A stretch of DNA of 64,000 nucleotides from Trema orientale (lineage: Eukaryota > Streptophyta > Magnoliopsida > Rosales > Cannabaceae). The translations under genes and the position numbers were made by a program. The notes under the pieces are model-generated. The model was not told where the DNA came from. It did no database searches and saw only the letters and a program-made list of their open reading frames with translations. The stretch covers positions 1,009,981 through 1,073,980 of the forward strand of contig JXTC01000040.1 of assembly GCA_002914845.1 (NCBI GenBank), in the 5' to 3' direction. Of the stretch, positions 48,481 through 59,885 are shown piece after piece. Positions within the stretch are counted from its first letter, which is position 1. Every line of letters starts with the position of its first letter.

Positions 48481-49256
48481 GATAAAGAGAAAGAGACGAA
48501 GAGGAGGGACTTAAAAGATTCGGATCGGAGGAAGAAGATAGAGAGAATAAGAGCGAGAGTGAGATTATGGAGGAGGAGGACTGGTTTGCATAGCGTTTTG
48601 GTCTTGTTGGTGTCTGGGTCTGTGGTCGAAGAAGTAGGTTGTGGGCCTTGTGGCCGAGATTGGAAGAGAAACCTGGGCAAACTCTAGTGAGTAGTTCTTT
48701 TCTCTTTGTTCATTTTCTATTTCCAACGCTAATTACCTTGTTGCGTGTCTTGCTTTTTTTAATTTTATCTAGTTTTGATATACTCTAGTGAATGTTATTA
48801 AGGGAGAGAAGTGTGTTTTCTATATGGGTCTTAGATTGGATCAGTAATAAAATTAATATGAACTTTATATTTTAAAGTTTTATTTATATAATATGCTTAT
48901 ATGTATCTGTTGCCATTTACATTTTTATTCTATGATTACTATATTTTTTGAGACTGTATTTCGGTTTTTAGTGAGTAGAAGACATTGGTAATTCATAAAA
49001 ATAATTATCTTCCTAAATATTTGTTAAACTGAGATATTCATTGCTATTATAGTGTTAGATGCTCGAATTGGTCAAGTTAGAGAGTTTTAAGGCCTTAACC
49101 TTGATTGATTATAGAAGCAATTTAGTTGAGATATTTTATTTTTGGCACAAGTATTTAGCAGTTGACTCTTTTTTATTCTTAACTTTTGAAGCCTTACCTA
49201 TATTGCTGTTTCAATCTAAGAGACTATGAAGTGTAACATTTTGGCAACCATTTACC

Positions 49257-49412
49257 AGGAAAAATGTTAGGAAGCTTGTGAAGAATGGATTGATTATTAG
49301 AAAGCCAACCAAAAAGAGGCTAGACTGCCCAGAAAAATCCTCTAGTTGAGGAGAATATGTGTACTAAGGCACTTGTTACAGGCACATGTCCCATGACATG
49401 TACATGAAAGAA
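49257..49412 (+). pseudogene. Fragment of ribosomal protein eL19 inside the MULE
   Basis: Plus-strand blocks RKNVRKLVKNGLIIRKPTKK, EARLPRKIL, LRRICVLRHLL and HDMYMK match eL19 in order (family form NIRKLVKDGFIIRKPTK, TREARLPTKVLW, MRRMRVLRRLLRKYR, MYHDMYMK). The roughly 28 residues between the first two blocks and about 9 before the last are missing. One in-frame stop stands where eL19 has Trp-Met (TAG, 49350-49352), and the last block is in another frame. It is a nonfunctional captured piece. Earlier eL19 residues may be hidden in the diverged sequence just upstream. Confidence 0.8.
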
Positions 49413-49888
49413 GGTGAATATTGTGTGTGTTTTTGTTTGGTTTGCAATAATCATAGTTTTTTTAGTAAAGAAGATGTAATATTGTATGTTTTTGAAATGA
49501 TTTTAGATTAAATTTGTGACTAATAGATTTTAGAACTGATTTTTGTGTGTTTTGTGTGTAGTGGATTTATTTGTGACAATGACAAGTTTTTGTGTGTTGG
49601 ATCATCAAATTGTGTGACTTGAAATTATAGATGATGTGAATAATAATATAAAAAGTTTAAATTTCCGAACTGTCATAAATTTTATGACTGTCAATAATTA
49701 TATGATAACTATTAATAAATACAATGGTATTGAATAATATTTGGTGGAATATTAATCGTGCGACTAATTGTGTGTGACTAAACAAATCAAAATGAATAAA
49801 GTGGTAGATTCTCTATCTTTTCTTTCTGTTACAAATATGTTACTCTTAGTTACACTAAAATATAAGTTATCTTAATTATTCGTTATGA

Positions 49889-50281
49889 TGTAAAATAAAT
49901 TGTGACCACCAATCACAACATTGTGACTACCAGTTTCAAAATTGTGAGTAATATAATAATTTAAAATATATCTGGAAAATACGTCATAAAAGTTGTGACC
50001 ATCAGTCATAAAATTATGACTTCAAAGCGAAAAATCAGTCACAAATTGTGTCTAACAGTAACAAAAACTCACAATTTTCGTAACGACGTAAAACAAATTG
50101 TAACCACCAATCACAATATTGTGACACCAGTTTCAAAATTGTGAGTAATATAATAATTTAAAATATACATGGAAAAGGCTTCATAAAAGTTATGACTATC
50201 AGTCACAAAATTATGACTTCAAAACGAAAAATTAGTCACAAATTGTGCCTACCAGTAACAAAAACTCACAATCTTCGTACC
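49889..50281 (+). repeat. Two tandem 195-bp units rich in short palindromes
   Basis: Unit 1 (about 49889-50083) and unit 2 (about 50084-50281) share AAATTGTGACCACCAATCAC, CAGTTTCAAAATTGTGAG, AAAATTATGACTTCAAA and AACAAAAACTCACAAT. A partial third copy follows. TCACAA and TTGTGA words recur inverted to each other, giving many small palindromes near the element's right end. Confidence 0.7.
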
Positions 50282-50503
50282 AATTTAAAAGAAATTGTTC
50301 AAAAAAAATCAGTCACAAATTGTGACTACTAGTAACAAAGCGAAAAATGACAGAAGAGCAATTTCGAAATAACTATTTTTTCTCTCTCCAAAAGCAACTA
50401 AAAAAGTCATTATTTTGAACTATAAAAGTCATTATAAAAAAGTGAACTAAAAAAGTCCATTTACCTCAAATATGAACTATCATGTCAATTTCCCGTTTTC
50501 ATA

Positions 50504-51156
50504 TAGAGGTCCAACAAATGACATTGAAAATAAAAATAAGGTCTTATAGCAAATGACCGAATTTAAGGGCCAATTAAGTAAGTGTCCGTTTTTCAAATGT
50601 TATAGCAAAATATCCGGTACATATATGTACATACCAAATGCAAAATATTATATACCAAGCATAAAAATTTATATACTCAATACATTAATTGAAATTGAGT
50701 ATATCTACCAAATATAAATATATATATATATTTAGACACTTATCTATAAGATTTAAAAAGTAGACATCTACTTAATCAAATTGAAAATATTGATCATCCA
50801 TCCACCTAAATTTCTCATGACAATAGTTGATGACCCAAAGTTACACATAACAGCTTTGTCAAATACTAGATACATGACAACACTCGAAAATCTCATTGGA
50901 CATTTCACGTCAAACATGGAACAATACACAACTATAATCTCTATCCTATGAACACTCTCACTCGATATATGTCTACTATATTAAAACTGGTATTCTGATA
51001 CCTGTTTCTGTTAGCAGTAATCCTATTTATGCAAATTTAAGTATGACTCGAAAATTTAAGTATCTCTAACCTAGAACACAAACAACAAGCTGTTGAACTA
51101 AAAAATCAAATACACAAATTTGACCAAGTGTAAAGCCATGGCAATTCTTGATCTCC
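50504..51156. other. Spacer and 3' flank of the IQD gene
   Basis: AT-rich, with ATATACC/ATATACT words near 50620-50710. The right part should contain the IQD 3' untranslated region. No gene is seen. Confidence 0.5.
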
Positions 51157-53275
51157 TTACTGTCTTCTGGATCTTACTCCATCATATCTATACCTAGACA
51201 TTGGAGGATACAGGTCTTTGCTCAAATTACCCGAAGGATTGGAACCAGCACTGCTTCTGGCGTCCCCAGTAGAAAATGCCATTAACATATTATGAAACTG
51301 AAGCTCTTCCGTCATGTACCTCTGCATATTAGGAGATGATGAAACCTTGCAAGCTCTCTGCTTAGCCTTGGTGGATTTCGTGAGATTCATGTAGCTGGGT
51401 TTATGCATACTAATTTGCTCAATCTTTTCCACCTTGACACTGTTGCTAAATACCAAAGTTGGAGAAGCAGATGTGGAGGAAGTTGATGTTGAGGTCTCAT
51501 CATAGAGAGATTCAGAACTCGGGGCAGAAGACGACCGAGTCAACTGATTTTCTGAAGGTGGTCTAGCTGAAATCCTTGTTGTGAGATTGTTTCTTCTCAC
51601 TTCCACTGAATCTTGTCCAGAAGAAGAATATGAACAATCTTCACTTTTCCTAGAAAACGGAGTCATTTCCGGTGTTATCTCTTCCATTAGCCTGTTTTCC
51701 CAAGGCTTTGCTGCCATCCAACGGTCTAACCAACTCCAATCCAAATTGTTCTTACCTAGCTTCTCATGCTCAGCAGACTTGGATGGTTTTTTGGTCCTTG
51801 TATAAGGGCTGGCATTGGATCTAAGTCTCTGAAAGCAATTAAATCAAACCCCATTCAAACTCCATTCAAAAGAATCAACAAGCCATAGACATAACACAAC
51901 AACCCTTTTCCATGAATAGAATGAATCAAATACCTGTTGAGAGAGGGAGTATGCAATGGCTCTCTCCCTTTTGATGACTCCTCTCTGCCTCATATGAAGC
52001 TTTGCTCTAACTTCACTCACAGTTCCAGGACTATCACACCACCTTTGCTGACAATTGTTGACACAAGAAAGACCCTTGATATGTTAATATCTTTCTCGAC
52101 ACAAGAACTAAAATAAAAATTCTCAAAAATGAAAAAACCAAACCTCAGCTTGCTTGATGGGATCAGTTTCATAACGATGTTCATCCAATAACTTCTGCAC
52201 AGTCTGTCCTTCTGGGGACATCCTAGCACAACGTGCTCTAACTCGAGCTTGAACTCGAACGAGCGCTTGCATGCACCTTAGAGTGACAGCAGCTTGTTTT
52301 CTCACTTGCCGGCCACGAAATATAGCTTGAATCCTTACCACTGCTCTTAAGGCCCTCAAAGCCCTCCTTGCCTGAAAATTATCACGAGCATCTATTAACA
52401 AAAACCCAAATAATAGACGAGAAAGCATCAAAATAATGGAGTCTTTGTCAAAGTAGTTTCATGTATTAGGAAACAGAAAGCAGGATTCAGGATTTTGAAT
52501 CTGTAATACCAATTCTACAGGCCCATTAACAAGTTTCTACAATAGCCTACCTAGTTCACTTCCCATACTATTATTAATTGCTTATAAATACATAGGAAAT
52601 TAGAAGCAGTATTTGAATTCTTCTGGTTACATGATTAATTCAAGCTAGCCAATTTGTTATATTATGCATAATTCAGCTCAAAACACAAGCTTATCACTTC
52701 GGAAGCAACTGATTAAACTCAATTTCACAAATTCTGTAAATAAAAAGTCATGGTGACCTTGAAACCCTAGGTATATACCTAAACAGAATTTTGAGTAAAA
52801 TCCCAATTGAGGAAAACGAAGAAATTGCATATTTTTAAGCTAGACCCACTTACCAGGAAGCCCCGAAACACAGACTGGATCCGAATCGCAGCCCATTCTT
52901 GCTTGACCACCATGAAATCTTTAGGCTGAGCTCGGACTAGAGCGGCCATGGCGACCGCGAATGCATCATCAGAAACCAAGGAAGCAAGAGACGCCTCAGA
53001 TGCCGTCACGTTGGCCCTTTTCATACCCGTCTTCGCAGACGATCCAAACCCTTCAGATGAGCTCCTCCATAGCTTCCACTTCTTCTTGCTCTTCTCCCCT
53101 ATCATCTTCTCCTAAACACAACCCACAAAACATAAATTTCTAAAACAGAGGCGCCCCCAAAAAAAGGAAAAAAAAAAAAAAAACAGGGGATGAAAAATTG
53201 TGAGCTTACTGGGTCTTCTGAAGGAGACTTCTTGAGAGTGATGAGAGATTTTAGCCATTTTCCTGAAGCACCCAT
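51157..53275 (-). CDS. IQD (IQ67-domain) calmodulin-binding protein
   Basis: Exons 53275-53210, 53111-52854, 52371-52144, 52047-51934 and 51828-51157, all of them multiples of three, give 445 aa. IQD proteins are plant scaffolds that bind calmodulin and sit on microtubules, membranes or in the nucleus, shaping cells. The start [16 protein letters not shown] is typical of the family. The IQ67 domain (about residues 88-150) holds three IQ-type repeats: [32 protein letters not shown] and [12 protein letters not shown], split by an intron in the first repeat as in most IQDs. A WLDRWM block (about residue 255) and the C-terminal [15 protein letters not shown] are further family marks. The rest is Ser-rich and basic, fitting a microtubule-binding scaffold. 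Its subclade looks like IQD5 to IQD8, but I do not assign a number. Confidence 0.92.
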
Positions 53276-54156
53276 TTGGGATTACAAGGCAAACAAGTTC
53301 GCCAAATATTTTTCTTCCTTTTCTTGTTCAATATACATACATATATATATATATATGATGTATATATGTTTTGGGAAAAACAGAGTGTATAACTGTTGAG
53401 GGGTGAGAATTTGAATTTGGGAAGAGAAGACCGGCGAAAAGAGAAACAGAGTGAAGTGTGTTTATAATTAAGGCGAGCTATAAGAGTGGCGGTTAGAGAG
53501 ATAGAGCGAGACGTTTGGAGAATTTGAATTTCGAAAAATGGAGAAAAAGTCAAAACATAATAAAGAAAATCAAAGCTATAAATTGTTGCAACGGATATAT
53601 TTGTAGGTATAATGGTACGTGGGATTTAATTAAGATTTAAGCCCCGCTCCGTCTTTCTCATACTTAATTTTTTTATTATTTATTTTATTTATTTATGCGT
53701 GTTGTCATCATTAAATCTTATTGCGTGTGGCGCACGTGCAAATCCACGTGTTCACTAAATAGTCATGTTTACTATTACATAATAAACTGTAAAGAGCGAA
53801 AAAAATCAGGAATTTTTGTATGGTTAGTGAAATTGGAAAAAAATAGCTTTTTGTTTCGTTCTCATGCCCTTTTGAACCTTTTTTTTTTTTTTCCGTGATT
53901 CTTTCAATTACATATTAATAAATATGCCCTAAGTTTGTTACATATTTATATCTTCAATTACGAGTTTAATAGCAACGAACACATGATTAGAGTTGAGAGT
54001 AATTTTCCATACTCTTAATGAACATTTGCAATCGATTAACCTTTTCTTTGAAATTGATTTGGATAGAGAGAACAACCAACAACAAAATCATTTTTTTTTT
54101 TTTTTTGGAAGGAGAACATGATATAGATTAGAGCCAAGAAAATAGTTATAAATAAT
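53276..54156. other. IQD promoter and spacer to the IQM gene
   Basis: A (TA)n tract at about 53340-53357 lies in the proposed 5' leader of the IQD gene, followed upstream by GC-richer sequence (about 53400-53530). Runs of T or A at about 53880-53892 and 54090-54106. No further gene. Confidence 0.55.
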
Positions 54157-54414
54157 GGTTGCCAATCTAGTAGGTATTCTTTTTTAACCTATATATAGGT
54201 ATGTTTCTTTTAGCCGTTCGATCATCATCTAATGGTGATCCAATGACTATAATGATATGTATGAAAAGACGTGCATCATTAATGCTATTTCTCTCTCTTA
54301 TTTTTTACTATAGAAAAATGTGCATGATAAATTTTAATTTGTCAAAACGATACTTATGTATAGGTAATAAAAAAATAAAAAAATAAAAAAAAAAACCTAC
54401 TGGATTGGGTGCCC
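54157..54414 (-). mobile_element. MITE (258 bp), 9-bp target duplication; same family as the 27-28 kb chain
   Basis: The left end GGTTGCCAATCTAGTAGGTA pairs with the right end read in reverse, GGGCACCCAATCCAGTAGGT. CCTATATATAGGTA lies inside. Perfect 9-bp flanks ATAAATAAT (54148-54156 and 54415-54423). It lies opposite to the chain copies and to 61702-61938. The 9-bp duplication places the family in the Mutator superfamily. Confidence 0.85.
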
Positions 54415-54982
54415 ATAAATAATAAATTAGGCATGTGGTATTAGTATTATTTTTTTCTCACTATAAGTGGGGCTTTAAGAGAATGACCAATTTTTGTTTC
54501 TTATATTTTTTTTTATCTTCTAGTTTAAATAAGCTGTGTTAGTTAGTATATTATAAATAAGCTGTGTTAGTTAGTATAGTATATTAGTTAATATCTTTGC
54601 ACATAATTTATGCAAGCCTCACTTTCCAAAGACTAAGGCCTCTCTGATTCTCCTCGGATGACCATGATTTGGCGTCTTTTTTGGGCTGGAGTTTATTTGT
54701 TTATTTATTTATTTATTTATTTATTGTTTCTAATGTTCATGAGGAAAAATAAATAAAAAAGAAACAGAATGATATTTTATTCGAAGGATAATTAATACAA
54801 TGGAATGATAAATACAAGAGTCAAGAGTAGCAGAACTTGTGCAAGAAACAACTTACCCAAAGTTGGAAACAAATAAAGATCCTATCATCCTAGAGTTGGG
54901 GTAAAGGGAATAAAAAATAGAAGAACATCCAGAGAAGTAATTAGTAAATAAAATGGCAATGAGAAAATAAAGTGAAAGATGT
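54415..54982. other. 3' flank of the IQM gene
   Basis: Includes a 31-bp tandem copy (ATAAGCTGTGTTAGTTAGTA, about 54530-54582) and a (TTTA)n tract at about 54687-54725. The IQM 3' untranslated region is probably within 54750-54982. Confidence 0.5.
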
Positions 54983-57900
54983 TTAATGATTCTTCTTGTT
55001 TGGAGGGAGGGCATACAGTCTTGGGCTTGGAAGTCCAAGGTACGAAAGCCTAGGTGAGAGATGGACTTTTGAGTTGGGCCTAGGAGAAGGGACTGGATTC
55101 AAATTGGGCCTAGTCCTTGGTGATAGATGGACTTGTTCAAGAGCCTGAAATTGGAGCTGCGTGGGGTACTCTCTCACACAGCTAATACGAGGCCTAGTTC
55201 CAGTGGTCCATTGGCAAGAAAACCAGCTGCCCACTTCAAGTTTGGGTTGTTCCACTTCGGTCTCACTTTGTTTTGGGCCTTCTTCAAGTACTTCGGGGTG
55301 ACCATTTTGGTTTATTGCTTCAACAATGCCAACGCTGCTGCTACTTAGAGACTCTGAACTCAATTTTTTATTGCTTGGTGGAACGTCATCGTCCATAGGA
55401 CATTTCTGCAACAAATGAATCGTAAAATGTCTCATTAATAGTAACTAAAGTTGTGCCAAAAATCCGGAAAAGGCTAAAGCACATGGTGTCACACACTAAT
55501 AAAAGAGTAAGTTTGGATAAATTTTGTGACAGATCTCACATATTTATTATTATTTCGGTGCTCGTAGCATTGCTCCAACTATAATTATTGTTCGAATAAA
55601 TTTACCTTGACATTTGTTAAGTCCACTTGATGTTCCTCTAAGAAGAGAACAAACTCCCTGAAATTCTCCTCTGTTGGGCAGTAATGACCACTGTAGGACC
55701 ATATACCCTGAAAAATGTTGTTAATTCCTATGTCAAGAAGTAGTATTGGGTTTCCAATATTGCCCTTCAATGCAAAGCTGAAGCTGCTTAAAAAACTGTA
55801 TTAGTACTTTTTTTTTTTTTTTTGAGATAAACAACTGTATTAGTACTAATATGTATATATAGATACATATACCTCAAGAACCCCGTCATGGGCTACCAAT
55901 CTTCCAGCTGCAATGGTGGCACCTCCTGCTAGAAAGCTGGAGTGTTGGAAAAAGCCCTTTTTCTTCTCTGCCACGTACAATTTTCTTGATGTGCTTAGAA
56001 CAAAGATCCACTTGGTGCCCTCAAGAGTCGCCACGTGGACCCCACTTTGCTTGTAGAGAAGTTTCCCACTTTCCACAATTACTTCATATGCTTCCCTCTC
56101 TTTCTGCAACACAACTTAAACTCATGACTACACTCAGAGACAGAGCCAAGAATTCTCTTTCAAAAGCTGGATAGTAATTAGAATTTAAAAAATAATTGAA
56201 AATGATAATATATTTCAATTGCACTCGACGTATTTTTATTTCTTGAAAGCGTTTTATAATGAATTTATTATTAATTTCATTAAAGATGTCTTTTAATTTA
56301 AACAAACAAATTATCATTCATTCATTAATCATACATTCTATTGTGTAGCCGATTCCTCAGAAAATTCATAAAATAGAATATGATCTGCACATTAACAGTA
56401 GCAACTAATAAAATTAATGCGAATGTTACGAGTCAATAAACGAGAGGCTGAATATTGTGTCTTCTTTATCTCAGTCATTTTTTGTGCAAGATCATCAATA
56501 CTTTTCAATCTATTAAATTTCTCAATAGAATGCATGTAACTGACTTTTTTTTTAAGGAAATGTATTGCTAAAATACAGTGGTGTCGCTTAGAATTTTTTA
56601 TGTGACTAAATACTAAATTGGAGTTAATTTTCATACATATTAAAAAGACAATACTTAACTGGTCCAAGGTATTTTATGCACTGAATGTGAAGATCAGTCC
56701 TTGGACACTTCTCAAGATTGACTTCTTTTCCATCTCCAACGTCCAACCTTCATATTTTGTCCCAAAGGAATGAAACCAAGAACTTTGGCAAGAGAATAGA
56801 AAATAGAGAAAGCTAATATATATATATACATATATAGATACACATATATCTGCGTGTGAATATAAATAAAAATGTATATACTTATATTGTACCAGTAGAA
56901 GAAAGGTTGGAAGGTCTCGCTATCAAACCAGACATCATAATACATGTGTAGATTGTGTCCATAACGATGACGTGGATCAATCTGTACGGACAAAGACAAC
57001 GACAATGCTTGATAAGATTAATTATTAATGAGTTTATAAAAGAAGATATTGCAAAAGGATATAATACTTGTTACAACTGACAACTAGATAGAGCATATTA
57101 CAAACTTTATAAATAATTCAAACAATTATTTTAATGAAAATTATATGATTAATGAGAAAATGGACTATAAAATCAAAGAATATATACATATTGTAAATAT
57201 AATTGTGGGCTTACAGCTTCAAGCCAGTGTCTTAGAGCTAATTTCTGAGCCTTCTCATATTTGGATAAACCTTTTCCAACCTACAAATTAAACCAAAATC
57301 ATGCATGTTGGGTTTTATCAATACTCTATAATGAAAATAATTAAATTTCCGTTTTCAAAGGATACATGGAATGTCTAGAAAAGTCATCTAGTTTGGTCAT
57401 AGTCAACAACAAGCACATAAATACAAAAAAAAACAAAAAAAAAAAAAGGAAGAAAGGTAAGTCTGTCAAAGTCTTTCCATAGTCATGGTTTTGGTCTAGT
57501 TAGGAGGAGACTTTGGTTCTAAATGTTAAACTTGACTCAACCCAAAAAAAAAAAAAAAAGGAATTTTCAGCTCTAGAAACTGTCAAAGCGTGACTTAAAT
57601 TGCAGGACATATAGAAAGATAACTGACCTTGGCAGCCCTTGTTCTAGCCCTTGCCCATTTAGAAATTGCAGTTTCTGACTTATCAGACTCAAAAAACGAC
57701 ACAGAACTCCTCCTCAAGGCAGCAAAATCCAATGCCTTCCACCTTCAACAATTTAAACAAGAACAGAGTAAATAAGGCTCCAATCTTAGTAAAAACGACA
57801 AGAAAAATACGAGAAACGACAATAAAACAAACCATAGCTCCTCAACAACAACAGCACAATCTGCAAGGTTTCTTCTTGTCCTGTAGCTCTTGTAAACTTT

Positions 57901-58242
57901 CTGTACCTTGGTTGCAGCTGCATTGAGCTCGTTTTCTGGTCTAGGAGAAAACCATGTTTCAGTATTAGCTAAAGAAGTCTCGGGATTTACTTCTTTGGCC
58001 CAATTATCAACATTTTTTTCAACTTCGTCCACATTGAATGAACCAGTACTTGTGTTGACCATTAGTTTCCCAACATTCCTTCTCACTGATCGTATAGGTT
58101 CTTCATTGAGAAACATCTCATCTGGACCATTGGGTTTATCCGTCTCAGTATTCAGGTCACCAGTTTTCTTGAAGCTGACTGTTCTTGTTGTTCTTTCTCT
58201 TTTCTTTGACAGAACAAAGTCGATGGATCTAACGGTTGGCAT
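54983..58242 (-). CDS. IQM-family calmodulin-binding protein
   Basis: Exons 58242-57833, 57742-57628, 57280-57215, 56981-56893, 56747-56660, 56103-55873, 55707-55606 and 55405-54983 join in frame to 507 aa. IQM proteins are a small plant family with a single calmodulin-binding IQ motif; Arabidopsis members act in stomatal movement, root growth and catalase control. The IQ motif is [20 protein letters not shown] (about residues 110-130), followed by [40 protein letters not shown] and [16 protein letters not shown]. Later blocks are [55 protein letters not shown] and [16 protein letters not shown]. All are hallmark IQM blocks, and the length fits the family. The C-terminus is rich in SPR repeats ([22 protein letters not shown]). 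The member number is not assigned. Confidence 0.93.
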
Positions 58243-58822
58243 TTGATCTGCACCAAGGACTAGTGATAATCAGTGTATCAAGTGTTTATATATACGGTCG
58301 TATGTAAATGTTTTTGTATATGTAAATGTCTAAGAAAATCTCATTAAACAGTTCCTTCAACTATATACAATGGTCATACACATACCAGATATAACTAAAG
58401 CCTCAAACTGTTCATTATTTCCATTTTGACAAGTTGAGCAAAGTAAACATACAAACAAGTTTTCATTCAAAAAAAATGAAAAACAGAAACAAACAGTTGG
58501 TAAATGAAAAAGGTTTCTAACCTTAAATAACGAAGCAAAAATGTCTTGATTGTACTGTCTCCTCTATCTCAAACAATATTTCTCAGAATTTTGGTTGTTA
58601 CCATTTAACATTTATCATATATGTCCATGCTTTTATAAACGAGGCAAACTCTGAAAATGACAAAAGAGAAGAAGGGAAAGACTGAATCGAGGTTGATACC
58701 TTCAAATACGCATTGGACAAAATGGCAGAAAATGGAACAGTACTAGTTGAAAACTTGTTCCCATCACACGGGTTGGTTTGAATTTGAAAAAAAGAATTTA
58801 TTGGTGCTCTCTGACTTTATGT
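58243..58822 (-). promoter_or_regulatory. IQM leader and promoter region
   Basis: Candidate leader-intron sites are visible on the minus strand (AGGTTAGAAACC near 58522 as a donor), but no clear acceptor could be chosen. A TATATACGG word at about 58288 and AT-rich stretches follow. No gene is present. Confidence 0.4.
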
Positions 58823-59247
58823 GCTATGTTTGGTAGGAAGGAAAAGAGAGAGGAAGGAAAAAATTTGATAGAAAAATAGAGGGAAATTGAAAAATTGGGT
58901 TATTTGATAAGAGGGAAAAGAGAAGGGAAAGGAAAAAGGGAGAGAAAAGTGGAAGGAAAAAATTAGTAGGGCCTACACAAATTTTTTCCATTCAAAAGTG
59001 AAGAGAAAATAGGATAGAATATATTTTGTTAGTGTATTGGTAAGTAAAATTACAAAACTACTCTTGTACTTTACTTTAAATATTAGTAACATTAGGGATA
59101 AAGTTATCATTTTAAATTAAACTTTCTTTCCTTCCTACATACCAAACAACTATGGGAGAAAAATATTTTCCTTTCTATCCTACACATTTTCTTTCTCTCA
59201 TGTTTTTTCCTTCCCTCCTATTTTCTTTCCTCTCTACCAAATATAGC
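58823..59247. mobile_element. Inverted-repeat MITE (about 425 bp), hAT-like ends
   Basis: The left end GCTATGTTTGGTAGGAAGGA and the right end in reverse, GGCTATATTTGGTAGAGAGG, match; purine-rich left arms (GGAAGGAAAA) face pyrimidine-rich right arms (TTTTCCTTCC). The ends resemble plant hAT-type MITEs (CTATGTTTGG). No 8-bp target duplication could be confirmed. Confidence 0.6.
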
Positions 59248-59333
59248 CTAAAAATTTTGAACTCGTAGAGTCCGATGAATGGTTAGCATGTTTGTATATA
59301 CTTAACATATTTGTTTTTTAATATGAAAAATAA

Positions 59334-59876
59334 GGGTTTATGGCACAAATGGTCCCTCAACTATCACACTTGTAGCACTTTGGTTCCCAAAGATTCAATT
59401 GTGGCAATTAAGCTTCTAAACTTTCTATTTTGTAGCAATTTAGTACTTAAACTGTCTAAATTGCAACTTCTTGTTAAATTTTTGAACAAAAACATAGGTG
59501 AGCAGCATGTCATAGCTCTTAAAGTGTATTAAAGAAAAATAAATTGAACAAAAAATTTGGAAAGAAGAGGAAATGCATTTTTCGTATTTTTTAGGATTTT
59601 TAATTGGAATTGCAAATTTATAGAATATTTTTCAGTGATCATTCATTTTTATGCTTAAAATTCCTAAATTACCTTTCAGATACAATTTCAAATGCCATTA
59701 TATACTTCTGACGTGTATTTTTTATTAAAAATTTAACAACATATTGCAATTTAGACAAATCGCAAACTAAATTGCTGCAAATTAGAAAGTTCGGGTATTT
59801 AATTATTACAATTAAAACTTTGAGGACTATATTGCCACCGATTGGATACTTCAGGGGTCATTTGTGCCATTAACCC
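59334..59876. mobile_element. MITE of the TTATGGCACAAATGG family (543 bp), 9-bp target duplication
   Basis: The left end GGGTTTATGGCACAAATGGT pairs with the right end in reverse, GGGTTAATGGCACAAATGAC. Flanks GAAAAATAA (59325-59333) and GAAAAGTAA (59877-59885) match at 8 of 9. Nested inverted blocks and a related copy at 35095-35615 define a family. No coding capacity. Confidence 0.8.
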
Positions 59877-59885
59877 GAAAAGTAA

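Larger units (their letters stand above)
48096..50494 (+). mobile_element. Pack-MULE-like Mutator element (2.4 kb) with gene fragments
   Basis: Perfect 9-bp target duplication GTTTTCATA (48087-48095 and 50495-50503). Inverted ends of about 90 bp: the left has GGGAAATTGATCTGAATAG and GACTTTTTTAGTTCACTTTT; the right in reverse gives GGGAAATTGACATGATAG and the same GACTTTTTTAGTTCACTTTT. There is no transposase. The interior holds a piece of ribosomal protein eL19 (49257-49412), a GC-richer stretch at about 48240-48690, and two tandem 195-bp units near the right end. A MULE that carries host gene fragments is a Pack-MULE by definition. Confidence 0.85.

Noticed and set aside
54530-54582. 31-bp tandem pair near the IQM 3' end
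   Set aside because: Only two copies and no sign of function.
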